Shown here piece after piece: positions 44,440 through 52,944 of a DNA stretch of 64,000 bases. This DNA is from Streptomyces sp. NBC_00513. Lineage in GTDB: Bacteria > Actinomycetota > Actinomycetes > Streptomycetales > Streptomycetaceae. The notes beneath the pieces were generated by a model. It had not been told where the DNA came from, searched no databases, and saw only the letters and a list, made by a program, of their open reading frames with translations. How positions within the stretch are numbered: the stretch's first letter is position 1; the number at the start of each line of letters is the position of its first letter. A program made the translations under genes and the position numbers. The stretch lies in NCBI RefSeq assembly GCF_041431415.1, contig NZ_CP107845.1, positions 992,001-1,056,000 of the forward strand, written 5' to 3'.

Positions 44440-45431
44440 GGCGGGGACCGATGTGCGGAGCGGCCGGGGACCGGAACCGGAAGGGGTTCTCCGGGGTCAG
44501 CTCGTCGGCCTCCTCGATCATGAGATCCCGAAGCTCCGGCGGGATGGTCCGGTCCTCGGTGAACCGCAGGTAGGTGCGCGGGATCCGGCCCCACGACTCG
44601 GGCAGGCCCCGGGTGTCGGCGGCGCCGATCTCCGCCGACTCGTCGGGCTCCAGGATGTTGAGCAGGGTACGGACCTCGTCGTCCGTGCGGTCGGCGGCCA
44701 CTGCCTCCCGGACGATCCGCAGGAACTCGCGGTCGCCGGAGCGCCAGTTGACCCGGTTGACCCCCCGTTCCGCGGGCGTGGGCACGACGGGCAGGCGGAA
44801 GATGGCGCTGCCGGCGGCCTCGGGGGCGGTCATCAGCTGCTGCATGGTGGCCCGCGCGGAGGGACGGAAGGCCGAGACGCGGACGAGATGCGAGATCAGT
44901 TCGGGAACCCGGTCGACCACGGTGTTCAGCGTGACTCCGCCCATGCTCTGACCGACCAGCACCACCGGGCCGAGCCGGTGTGCCCGCCGCACCACGTCGG
45001 CCATGGTCGGGGAAGTGGGCCGATGTGACCTTGGCCGTCGTCGAGGGTTCGGTGCGCAGCCCCTCGGGGTCCTGCGGTGTCCGGTAGGAGCACGGGAAGT
45101 AGGCTCCGGGCCCGTGGCCGGGCAGGGCGACCGCCACCGCCAGTGGTGTGGCCGGAAGGGTTTGCCGGGTCGCGGTGTCCGGTGCGGTGCATCGCAAGGC
45201 GGAGGACCGCCGCTTGTACTGGACGTACTCGGGCGCTCCGACAACGCGGCGAGGTGCCGTGCCGGGCGCCGCGACACGGTGAACCCTTCCGGCCAACAGC
45301 ACTGGGTGCCCGCGCAGGGCGAGGTCGGCCAGGACGGGGGCCCACCCGTAGGAGTTGCCGCCCGCCCCGTGCACCGACACGAAGACGGGCCTCGTCGAGG
45401 ACCGGGCAGCCGGATCGGCCTTCTCGTTCAC
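44440..45431 (-). pseudogene. Alpha/beta-hydrolase pseudogene (frameshift plus insertion)
   Basis: Two halves of one hydrolase lie in different minus-strand frames. The first, from a GTG at 45431, has the oxyanion motif VSVHGAGGNSYGW and later LPGHGPGAYFP. The second frame, from about 45010, has the nucleophile motif VVLVGQSMGG and continues to LTPENPFRFRSP. One base is missing or extra near 45000-45020. Between RGHPVLL and LPGHGPG about 50 residues are foreign: this is the inserted 164-bp inverted-repeat element. No proper stop codon is found; the 3' end merges into low-complexity repeats. Not expected to be functional. Confidence 0.8.
45141..45304. mobile_element. 164-bp MITE-like element inside the hydrolase pseudogene
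   Basis: The ends form a terminal inverted repeat of about 22 bp: CAGTGGTGTGGCCGGAAGGG at 45141 matches the complement of the right end (45282-45304) with two or three differences. The inside has no gene. It interrupts the hydrolase reading frame exactly where the protein homology breaks. I see no clear target-site duplication and no transposase in the window. Confidence 0.7.
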
Positions 45432-45566
45432 GTGCGTCGCGTCATTCGTGGGATCCCACCGGCAAGTCGATCCGGTGGGACCGGTCCTTTTCGGCCGCGC
45501 CCGATCGCCGCCGAAAGAGTCCGAACGGGCGAATCGGGCCTTGGACAACCAGGACCACGGTGGGGC

Positions 45567-45613
45567 TTGTGCTCGGCGGAAACGCGTCGCTAGAGTCGCG
45601 ATTACACGTGTAA
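45567..45613 (+). promoter_or_regulatory. Esterase promoter with palindromic operator
   Basis: -35 TTGTGC (45567-45572), 18-nt spacer, -10 TAGAGT (45591-45596), followed at once by the perfect 12-bp palindrome TTACACGTGTAA (45602-45613). The palindrome sits at the expected transcription start and is typical of a TetR-like or similar repressor site. Confidence 0.65.
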
Positions 45614-45725
45614 CCCAGCTGCGCGCACCGGTGACCGGCGCGAGCGTTCCGGACATGCATCACCACGCCTGGCCTCGCACCGACCCCGCCGGCCCTCCGG
45701 GCCGCGCCGCACAGGAAGGGCCGCA

Positions 45726-46697
45726 ATGACGCAATCTCCTCCCGCCGCATCCGCGCCAGTCGCCTTCGATCCGGCCGACACGACCTGGCCTCCTCCTTCC
45801 TACCGGGCCCCCGAGCCCCCGGTGACGGACGAGCACGGGATACGCCACCACGACGGGATCACGTACGCCACCACGCCCGGCTACCGGCCCCGGCTGCTGG
45901 ACGTTCGGGTGCCGGCGGGCGAGGGACCCTTCCCGGTGGTGGTCTGGATCCACGGCGGCGGATGGCTGGACGGCGACCGGCGCTACCCGCCGCCGACCGT
46001 GCCGGCCGCGCTGCTGCACGGTGCGGTCCTGGGGGCCGGACTCGCCCTCGTCTCCATCGACTACCGGCACAGCCTCGAAGCCCCCTTCCCCGCACAGTTG
46101 CACGATGTGAAGGCCGCCATCCGCTACGTCCGCGCGTACGCCGGGGTCCTCGGCCTCGACGCCGACCGGATCGCCGTCTGGGGGGAGTCGGCGGGTGGGC
46201 ACCTGGCCGCGCTCGCGGGCCTGGTCGGCCCCGACAGCGCGGACGGAGCGGCACTGGAGGGCGCGCACGGCGTGGGCTCCGGGGACACCACCGTGCGGGC
46301 GGTGGTCGACTGGTACGGGGTCTCCGACCTGATCTCCCTCTCCGAGCACCCGATGCCGCCGATGCCGCCCGGTGTCGAGTTCCCCGACCCGTACGAGGCC
46401 CTTCTGGGTGCGGGCGTGGCCGAGCGCCCGGAACTGGCGAAGGCCGCCGGCCCGGTGACGTACGCGGCGGTGGCCTCGAACCCGCCGCCGTTCCTGCTCG
46501 TCCACGGCCGGCTTGACAGGCTGGTCCCGTACAGCCAGAGCGAGTTGCTCGCCGCCGCGCTGGAGAGCGCGGGCGGCGAGGTCGTCCTGCGGCCGGTGGA
46601 GGGCGCCGACCACATCTTCCTCGGCTCCCCCGACGTCCCGCGCATCGTCGCGGAGAGCGTCGCGTTCCTGTCCCACCACCTCCGCGCCGGGAGCTGA
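45726..46697 (+). CDS. Alpha/beta-hydrolase, HSL/BD-FAE-like esterase
   Basis: 323 aa. Oxyanion HGGGW ([15 protein letters not shown]), nucleophile elbow GESAGGH with Ser, and late Asp (HGRLDRLV) and His (GADHIFL) complete the catalytic triad. No signal peptide, so intracellular. It hydrolyses short-chain esters; the natural substrate is unknown. Preceded by GGAAGGG. A palindromic operator lies about 115 nt upstream, but no matching regulator gene is adjacent. Confidence 0.92.
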   Translation: MTQSPPAASAPVAFDPADTTWPPPSYRAPEPPVTDEHGIRHHDGITYATTPGYRPRLLDVRVPAGEGPFPVVVWIHGGGWLDGDRRYPPPTVPAALLHGAVLGAGLALVSIDYRHSLEAPFPAQLHDVKAAIRYVRAYAGVLGLDADRIAVWGESAGGHLAALAGLVGPDSADGAALEGAHGVGSGDTTVRAVVDWYGVSDLISLSEHPMPPMPPGVEFPDPYEALLGAGVAERPELAKAAGPVTYAAVASNPPPFLLVHGRLDRLVPYSQSELLAAALESAGGEVVLRPVEGADHIFLGSPDVPRIVAESVAFLSHHLRAGS

Positions 46698-46800
46698 CGA
46701 GCACCTCGCGCCCCGCAACCGGACCTCGACCCGCTCCCCCGCCACGGCTGCCGAGGCACGGGGCCGCCCTGGGCGGAGCGCGCCTGCCTGCCCGGCAAGC
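46698..46800. other. Non-coding spacer before the minisatellite
   Basis: No convincing gene or hairpin. The sequence leads directly into the 12-bp repeat tract. Confidence 0.5.
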
Positions 46801-47060
46801 CGTACGCGGGCCGGTACGCGGGCCGGTACGCGGGCCGGTACGCGGGCCGGTACGCGGGCCGGTACGCGGGCCGGTACGCGGGCCGGTACGCGGGCCGGTA
46901 CGCGGGCCGGTACGCGGGCCGGTACGCGGGCCGGTACGCGGGCCGGTACGCGGGCCGGTACGCGGGCCGGTACGCGGGCCGGTACGCGGGCCGGTACGCG
47001 GGCCGGTACGCGGGCCGGTACGCGGGCCGGTACGCGGGCCGGTACGCGGGCCGGTACGCG
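46801..47060. repeat. 12-bp minisatellite, about 21.7 copies
   Basis: The unit GGTACGCGGGCC is repeated perfectly from 46801 to 47052 (21 units), then a partial unit. Only the first base of the first unit differs. Because 12 is a multiple of three, every frame reads as a tetrapeptide repeat (GTRA, VRGP, YAGR and the complements), but no plausible gene start or domain flanks it. The near-perfect identity implies recent expansion. Confidence 0.97.
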
Positions 47061-47751
47061 CCGGGGCCGCCGGGGGGCGGCCCCGGGCGCGCACTGGTCC
47101 GGCACCGGTCTCCTCCCGTAGCGGCGCCGGGCCGAGGGCCGGGCCACACTGCCCCGGCGCTTCCCGGACCTCGAACGCGCTCGGGCGCGATGCGCTCGTG
47201 AGCGGCACCGTCGGGCTCTTCGTGGCAGCTCCTTCGTGGCAGCTTCTTCATGGCAGCGGGCGACATCTCGGCGAAACGGGTGACCGGTTCCGGGATCGGC
47301 GCCCTCGACTCCCTTCGGTGCGGCGACTTCGAGGCCGAGGAGGCGCTCGTCGAGCGGGGATGCCTCCCGACCGGAGCCGGCCGGCCGGCCACGAGAAGCT
47401 AGTCGAGGACGGGCAACCGCGCGTCGTGGCCGAGGAGACGGGCAGCGGCGGGTGGGTTTCGCCGTCTCGCCCCGCCTCCCGGCGGCACTCGACGCGACCG
47501 GCCGGGACCGCCGCCACGCGCTCGCGGCAGGCGAGTGGTTCGCGCACCGTGCAGGGGAGGGCGGGTCCATCGTGACCGAAGTCGCCTCCGAGACCCTCGA
47601 CGGACTCTCTGCGCTCGCCCGCGGCGGCGTGCGGCAGGAAGGGGGGCCTGTACTGCCGAGCGGTGTGAACACGGGCCGTCGAGCGGCCTGCGGCGCTCGC
47701 CGGCGTGCCCCGGACAGGGGGTGTACGCCCCGCGCCGTTGAGGTCGGGCCT
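47061..47751. other. Decayed region without an intact gene
   Basis: Open frames here are GC-driven and show no recognisable domain. A stretch on the plus strand near 47460-47640 ([16 protein letters not shown], then [19 protein letters not shown]) has protein-like composition and may be a fragment of a lost gene. Nothing else can be supported. Confidence 0.4.
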
Positions 47752-48018
47752 CAGCAGGGTCTGCGGGTCCTGGACGGTCGAGGCCACCCCGGCCGCGGTG
47801 CCCTTGCCGTCGGCGCCGACGACCGGATGGTTGACGTTCAGCCCGATCCCCGGGGGCAGGAGTGGACCGGACCGGGGCGCCCGGACGCGCAGCCGGTTGA
47901 TCAACTCGACCGCGAAGTCCACTGTCGGCCCGCTCGCGTTGACCGTGGTCACCGGATCGGGCGTCGTCACACCGCCCGTGCTCAGGGCGATGGCCGGCAC
48001 ACCGGACTCCAGCGCCCG
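47752..48018 (-). pseudogene. surE: surE-like fragment (internal part)
   Basis: The minus strand encodes ALESGVPAIALSTGG, then VDFAVELINRLR and LLPPGIGLNVNHPVV, the middle and late part of a SurE 5'/3'-nucleotidase. The N-terminal NDDG catalytic motif is absent. The frame is open beyond, but homology ends near 47752. The matching C-terminus lies on the opposite strand just to the right. Confidence 0.6.
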
Positions 48019-48041
48019 ACGCCGGCGACGGCACCTGGAGG

Positions 48042-48200
48042 ATGGGCGTGCAGGTGGACCCGAGACCCGCCGCCCGGGGCGGCGACGTGGAGGCCGTCGG
48101 CGCGGGCAGGATCGCCGTCAGCCCGATGAGCGCGGACCGGAACACCGGGCCCGTGGACTTCATCCGCACCGCCTCCCTGATCGCCGGGCTGCGCCCGTAG
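48042..48200 (+). pseudogene. surE: surE-like fragment (C-terminal part, opposite strand)
   Basis: The plus strand encodes 52 residues including GGDVEAVGAGRIAVSPMSADR and ending TASLIAGLRP before TAG, as expected for the C-terminus of a SurE-like nucleotidase. It faces away from the internal fragment on the minus strand, so an inversion with one break near 48020-48042 is the simplest explanation. Confidence 0.5.
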
Positions 48201-48262
48201 AACCTGCCGGGCGGTGGGCGTCTGCCGGGGAACGCACCCCGACCGGGCGCACCCCGCCCCGG

Positions 48263-49384
48263 TCAGCCCGTCGGCGGCGCCGTCGCGGCCGACGGGTGGC
48301 GGCGGCGTCGGGAACGGCGTACGGACAGCAGGGTCACCGCCGTACTCGCGAGGACCAGCAGGGCTCCCGCCACCGTCGGCAGCCAGACGGGCACGCCGCC
48401 CGCCGTGAGGAGTTCGTCCCGGTACACGACCTGCCGGAACGGGGTGTCCTTCGCGGTGGCGCGCAGTTCGTGGTCCCCGTCGATGCGGCTGGGGTCGGGG
48501 AACCGTTGGTCGATCGCGGTCAGGAACACCGGCGCGGCGCCGCCGGTGAACTCGGCCAGGGAACCCTCCGGGGTGACCGTCCCGGCGAAGGTCACCTCCG
48601 GGGCGGCCCCGCCGATCGGGGACGCGGGTTCCATCCGGTGGTCGGCGAGTACGTACAGGCCCAGCGCCTGGGCGGACTTGGCGAGTCGGGACAGTCGCAT
48701 CGGGTAGACGAGTCGGTCACTGGCGAAGCTGATGCGCAGCGGGTCGAGTTCGCCGCCCAGCGTCGCGCCCTGTTCGCGGGGGGCGAGGCGGACGGCGACG
48801 TACTCCCACTTCCGGTCGACGTACGGCTTCAGCTCCGAGGCGAGCCGGTCGGGCAGTGTGAAGTCGTTGCTCTCCAGCCAGTCGCCCAGGGCGTCCGGGT
48901 CGGTGGCGGTCAGTCGGGCGACGTCGAAGTCGCCGAGCCGTTCGCGGCCGACGACACCGACGGACGGGGCGCCGGCGCCGGGCCGTGCGGCGCCGGCTCC
49001 GTCGAGGCGGCCGGAGGAGAAGGGCCAGTCGCGGTCGCGGGGCCAGAAGTAGGTGCGGGTCTTGTGCTCGGGGCGGGTCAGCCGACCGAGTTCGGGGATC
49101 AGGTCCGGGTCGCCGAGTTCGACGCCGGCCCGCGAGGGCACGGGCATGATCCATGCGGCGCGTTTGGCGTCACCGCCGACCGTGAACCGCATCACGATCT
49201 GTTCCGTGTGGCCGTCCCACCGCACGACCGAGGTCTCGCGGGCCACCCCGATCCGGGAGAAGCCGTCGGGGACCATCGCCCCGCAGCCGCAGGCGTAGGC
49301 GGGGTCGACAAGGCTGCCGAGTTGCGTCGCGAGCAGGGCGAGCAGGACGGCCAGTACTCTTCGTCTCTTCGTTGCGTTCCACAC
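48263..49384 (-). CDS. Secreted/membrane DUF2330 protein
   Basis: 373 aa from a GTG at 49384. A signal peptide (KRRRVLAVLLALLATQLGSL) precedes ACGCGAMVPD, the typical DUF2330 start with a Cys pair. The domain continues with QIVMRFTVGGDAKRAAWIMPVPS. One C-terminal membrane helix (WLPTVAGALLVLASTAVTLL) and a basic tail anchor it, so the domain faces outward. Function unknown. Confidence 0.88.
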   Translation of the reverse strand: MWNATKRRRVLAVLLALLATQLGSLVDPAYACGCGAMVPDGFSRIGVARETSVVRWDGHTEQIVMRFTVGGDAKRAAWIMPVPSRAGVELGDPDLIPELGRLTRPEHKTRTYFWPRDRDWPFSSGRLDGAGAARPGAGAPSVGVVGRERLGDFDVARLTATDPDALGDWLESNDFTLPDRLASELKPYVDRKWEYVAVRLAPREQGATLGGELDPLRISFASDRLVYPMRLSRLAKSAQALGLYVLADHRMEPASPIGGAAPEVTFAGTVTPEGSLAEFTGGAAPVFLTAIDQRFPDPSRIDGDHELRATAKDTPFRQVVYRDELLTAGGVPVWLPTVAGALLVLASTAVTLLSVRRSRRRRHPSAATAPPTG

Positions 49385-49640
49385 GCGGTCTGGGACGAGC
49401 GGTCACGGGATCCGGTTCCGGACACGCGTCCGCCGCCCTGTCGCCATCGGTCGTCGCCGGCCGTCGTCACTCGACGCCGGCCGAAACCCATCGGTCGCGT
49501 GACCGAAAGTATCCTGTCGACCCCGTTCCGTGGGGCGGATCGACCGTCGCGGAGGCCGCCGGGACACGGTCGGTCAACGTTCGTAGCGCCAGCCGGATGG
49601 GCCCTGGTCGGGGGTGGTCCGCGGCTCCCATACTGGCCCC

Positions 49641-50120
49641 ATGAAACGGACGGACAATCCCCGGCGCAGCCCCCTCGTGCCGGATGCCGTGGAGGCGGAG
49701 ATCGAACGGCACGACTGGGAGGCCATCGAATGCGGATGCGGGCATTCCGCAGGGCATCTCGTACCCACGCTCTGGGACGCCGCCGAGGGACACCCGGCCG
49801 CGTTCCACGCCTTGGCCGGGCATGTCTTCACGTGGTCGAGGCTCCAGGCGCCGGCTCCGGCGGCCTGCGGGGTGCTGATGGCCATCTGGTCGGCGGGGCC
49901 GCCCCGCCAGGCGACCCGCGAGGCGCTGTTGCGCACGCTGCTGGCCCTGCTGGGCACGGAGGACGACGGCTCCTCGCACGAGGCCGGGCTGTACGGGCAG
50001 TGCGCGGCCTTCGTTCGCCGGTCCCTGCCCGAGCTGCGTCGGGAGGCGGCCGGGGGCCCGGACTCGGTGACGGCCGCGTACGCGGAGGGCGTCGTGGAGA
50101 TCCTGACCCTCTGCGCGTGA
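49641..50120 (+). CDS. Hypothetical protein, mostly helical
   Basis: 159 aa from the ATG at 49641. It has an N-terminal His/Cys cluster (ERHDWEAIECGCGHSAGHL) that could bind metal, followed by predicted helices (ATREALLRTLLALLG, AAFVRRSLPELRREA). No signal peptide. Similar short proteins occur widely in Streptomyces without assigned function. Single gene between DUF2330 and DeoR genes. Confidence 0.7.
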   Translation: MKRTDNPRRSPLVPDAVEAEIERHDWEAIECGCGHSAGHLVPTLWDAAEGHPAAFHALAGHVFTWSRLQAPAPAACGVLMAIWSAGPPRQATREALLRTLLALLGTEDDGSSHEAGLYGQCAAFVRRSLPELRREAAGGPDSVTAAYAEGVVEILTLCA

Positions 50121-50186
50121 CGGCGGCGGGCCCGCGCGTGACGACGGGGACAGATCCGAGCCGGGTCCCGCACGCCACTCGGCCCG

Positions 50187-50954
50187 TCACACCGCCCTTA
50201 CCGTGACGCCCTCCCGGGTCAGCGCCTCGATGGCGGCCTCCGGGGCGGAGGTGTCGGTGACGACGGCGTGCAGGGTCGCGGCGGGGGCGACGAAGGCGAG
50301 CGCCGTGCGCGTCAGCTTCGCCGCCTCCGCGACCGCGATGACCCGGCGCGACGAGGCGATGGCGGCGCGTTTGACCGCGGCGTCGGCCAAGTCATAGGCG
50401 GTCAGGCCGTCCGTCGGGACCAGACCGCAGCAGCCGATGACGGCGGTGTCGAAGCGCAGCGCGGCCAGCGAGGTCTCGGTGAGGGGCCCGGTCAGGGCCA
50501 GCTCTCCCGGGCGCGGCAGTCCACCGGGCAGCAGAAGCGTCAGGTGCGGTGCCCCGGTCAGCGCGTTGGCCGCGTGCAGGGACAGTGGCATGACGGTGAT
50601 CCGCCGCTCCTTCAGTGCGCGGGCGACTTCCAGGCAGGTGGTGCCGCTGTCGACGACCACCGATTCCCCGTCCGCGATCAGGGATGCCACTTCGGCGGCG
50701 ATCCTCCGTTTGACGTCCTCGCCCTCCCGGGCGCGCAGGGCGAACGGGGGCTCCTCGCCGCGCAGCAGCAGGCTGCGGGCGCCTCCCCGGAAGCGTTCCA
50801 GCACTCCCTGGTCGGCCAGTGCCTCCAGGTCGCGGCGGATGGTCATCTCCGAGGCGCCGGTGAGTTCGGCGAGTTCCGCCACGCTCAGTTGCTCGCGGTC
50901 GCGTACGGCCTCGGTGATCCGTCTCAGTCGATCTGTACTCGCTGTGCTCGCCAT
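50187..50954 (-). CDS. DeoR-family transcriptional repressor
   Basis: 255 aa from the ATG at 50954 (upstream in-frame ATGs at 50963 and 51002 would enter the operator region). N-terminal DeoR helix-turn-helix (RLRRITEAVRDREQLSVAELAELTGASEMTIRRDLEAL, in two parts around the recognition helix). The C-terminal sugar-phosphate-binding domain has VVDSGTTCLEVA and IGCCGLVPTDGLTAYD. Divergent from an MFS transporter and likely its repressor, sensing a phosphorylated sugar or nucleoside. Confidence 0.92.
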   Translation of the reverse strand: MASTASTDRLRRITEAVRDREQLSVAELAELTGASEMTIRRDLEALADQGVLERFRGGARSLLLRGEEPPFALRAREGEDVKRRIAAEVASLIADGESVVVDSGTTCLEVARALKERRITVMPLSLHAANALTGAPHLTLLLPGGLPRPGELALTGPLTETSLAALRFDTAVIGCCGLVPTDGLTAYDLADAAVKRAAIASSRRVIAVAEAAKLTRTALAFVAPAATLHAVVTDTSAPEAAIEALTREGVTVRAV

Positions 50955-50964
50955 ACCCCCCATT

Positions 50965-51013
50965 GAACATTCCCCATGTTCGAAACTCAAGCTGGTGAAC
51001 ATCGATTCTGTTC
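50965..51013. promoter_or_regulatory. DeoR operator sites between deoR-type and MFS genes
   Basis: GAACAT-TCCCC-ATGTTC (50965-50981) is a perfect inverted repeat. A second GAACA...TGTTC pair occurs at 50997-51013. Two such sites between the divergent genes fit cooperative DeoR binding. Confidence 0.7.
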
Positions 51014-51028
51014 CCTATGGTGTTTTCC

Positions 51029-52231
51029 ATGAGCAGATCCCTGCGGGCCGCGCGCCTCGCCACCTTCGCCTTCTTCGCGCTCAACGGATTCCTCATGGGC
51101 ATGTGGATCGTGCACATTCCCGCCGTGGAACACCGCACCGGCATCAGCCACGCCGTCCTCGGCTCGCTGCTCCTGCTGTTGGGCGCCGGGGCGTTCCTGG
51201 GCATGCAGATCGCCGGGCCGCTCACGGACCGGATCGGCAGCCGCCGCACGGTTCCGGTCGGGGCGGCCTTGTGCAGTGCGGCCCTGGTGTTGCCCGCGGT
51301 GGCCGGTGACGTCCTGACCCTGGGCGTGGCCCTGTTCGTGCTGGGCTTCGGCAACGGCTGTCTCGACGTCGCCATGAACACCCATGCCGTACAGGTGGAA
51401 CGGGCCTACGGGCGGCCGGTCATGTCCGCCTTCCACGCGGTGTTCTCGCTGGGCGGGGTGCTCGCCGCGCTCACCGGGGCGCTGACGCTCGGGCTCGGCT
51501 GGAGCACGACCCTGACGCTGACGACGGTGGCCGTGCTCGGCCTCGTCCTCACCGTGCCGGCCTCGGCGGCCCTGCTGCCGTCTCCCGCCGAGCAGGCGAA
51601 GGACCGTGCCGAGGCCGCGCCGGGGGTGAAACGGCGTACGCCCGCGCGGATCTGGGCCCTGGCCGCACTCGCCTTCGCGTTGATGCTCTGCGAGGGCGTC
51701 GCCAACGACTGGAGCGCGCTGCACCTGCGGGACGTCCTCGACGCCCCCGCGGCGACAGCCGCCCTGGCCTACGGCGCCTACTCCACCGCGATGACCGCCG
51801 GACGCCTGGTCACCGATCGAGTGGTGGCACGCACCGGTCCGGTGTTCGTGGTGCGGTACGGGGCCGTGTTGGCGGCCCTGGGGCTGACGGCCGCCGCGCT
51901 CGGCGACTCCGTCCCGATGGCGCTGGCCGGCTGGACGGCCTTCGGTCTCGGACTGTCCGGCTGCGTCCCGCAGTTCTTCAGCGCCGCCGGACACGAGGAC
52001 CGGGGCGGCTCCGGCACCAACGTGTCCCGGGTCGCCGGCCTGGGTTACCTCGGCATGCTGGCCGGGCCGGCCGTGATCGGCCCGCTCACCCACCTGGTGC
52101 CGCTCAACCTGGCGCTGCTGCTGCCCGTCGCGCTCTGCCTCGTCGCGGCGGGCGCTGCCGGGGTGCTGCGGGCCCGGCCGCCGGCCACCGAGGGCTCGCG
52201 ACCGCGGCCTGCATCGGAGCCGGCCGCGTGA
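51029..52231 (+). CDS. MFS transporter
   Basis: 400 aa from the ATG at 51029 (in-frame ATG at 51017 also possible). Twelve hydrophobic helices are visible; motif-A-like loop GPLTDRIGSRRTV between helices 2 and 3, and MNTHAVQVERAYGRPVMSAFHAVFSLGG resembles YbjJ-type sugar/drug MFS proteins. Probably controlled by the divergent DeoR repressor and transports the ligand or a related sugar. Confidence 0.9.
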   Translation: MSRSLRAARLATFAFFALNGFLMGMWIVHIPAVEHRTGISHAVLGSLLLLLGAGAFLGMQIAGPLTDRIGSRRTVPVGAALCSAALVLPAVAGDVLTLGVALFVLGFGNGCLDVAMNTHAVQVERAYGRPVMSAFHAVFSLGGVLAALTGALTLGLGWSTTLTLTTVAVLGLVLTVPASAALLPSPAEQAKDRAEAAPGVKRRTPARIWALAALAFALMLCEGVANDWSALHLRDVLDAPAATAALAYGAYSTAMTAGRLVTDRVVARTGPVFVVRYGAVLAALGLTAAALGDSVPMALAGWTAFGLGLSGCVPQFFSAAGHEDRGGSGTNVSRVAGLGYLGMLAGPAVIGPLTHLVPLNLALLLPVALCLVAAGAAGVLRARPPATEGSRPRPASEPAA

Positions 52232-52278
52232 GGACCCTCCGCGCCGTGTGGCGTCCGGCCCGGCCCTGAGGTACGTGG

Positions 52279-52944
52279 TCAGGACGGGAGGCGCGAGGCC
52301 AGGCACGCGCGCAGGACGTCCGGGGTGACCTCCTCCAGCGTCCGGGCGAAGCGGCGCGCCGCCGAGCCGGGCACCGGCAGCAGGGACGGCACCACCAGGA
52401 CCCCGCAGCCGGCCGCCTCCGCCGAGGCCGCGCCGTCCGGGGAGTCCTCCACCGCCACGCACGCCGCCGGTTCGAGGCCCAGCCGTTGGGCGGCGGCCCG
52501 GTAGGGGTCCGGGTGGGGCTTCGTCCGCGCGGTGTCGTCGGCGGAGAGCGTGAGGGCGAAGGGGACGTGGGCGAGCGGGCCGTCGAGCACCGAGTCGACC
52601 ACCACCCGCGGCGAGGCACTGACCAGGGCGAAGGGCACTCCTTCGGTGGTGAGCGCGGTCAGCAACCGCTGGGCTCCGGGGCGCATCGGCGCGCCGGCCC
52701 GCACCCGCCGCAGGAAGTCCTCGGTGAGCGCGGCGCCCACCCGTACGGGGTCTCCCCCGCCCGTGACCCGTACGAGGTGGGCGGCGGTGTCCTCCACCGC
52801 CCGGCCGACGACCTCGGGCGCGTCCGCGTCGGTCAGGGCGTGGCCCAGCGCGGCGGCGGTCTCCTCGGTGGTCCGCCACCACAGCACCTCGGTGTCGACG
52901 AGGGTGCCGTCCATGTCGAACAGGACCGCCGCGAGCCCGCTCAC
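52279..52944 (-). CDS. HAD-superfamily hydrolase (beta-PGM/phosphatase-like)
   Basis: 221 aa from a GTG overlapping the ABC ATPase stop (GTGA). Motif I FDMDGTLVD has the nucleophile D10 and D12. Motif II is SASPR, the Lys is in KPHPDPY, and motif III is VEDSPDG. Cap type C1 helices lie between. It dephosphorylates a small molecule, perhaps the imported phosphonate- or phosphate-ester-derived product, since it is the last gene of the ABC importer operon. Confidence 0.9.
   Translation of the reverse strand: MSGLAAVLFDMDGTLVDTEVLWWRTTEETAAALGHALTDADAPEVVGRAVEDTAAHLVRVTGGGDPVRVGAALTEDFLRRVRAGAPMRPGAQRLLTALTTEGVPFALVSASPRVVVDSVLDGPLAHVPFALTLSADDTARTKPHPDPYRAAAQRLGLEPAACVAVEDSPDGAASAEAAGCGVLVVPSLLPVPGSAARRFARTLEEVTPDVLRACLASRLPS

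Noticed and set aside
44168..44440. Possible short gene rich in Leu/Gly/Arg
   Set aside because: The open frames arise from slippage-type repeats and have no start signal.
45141..45304. Target-site duplication around the MITE-like element
   Set aside because: Flanks (CACCGC left, GGTGCC right) do not match as a direct repeat, so I do not claim one.
46801..47060. CRISPR array
   Set aside because: The 12-bp units are contiguous with no spacers and there are no cas genes.
46513..47121. Protein with GTRA or YAGR tetrapeptide repeats
   Set aside because: Every frame on both strands is open because the unit length is a multiple of three; no ribosome site, no flanking domain and the frame overlaps the esterase end.
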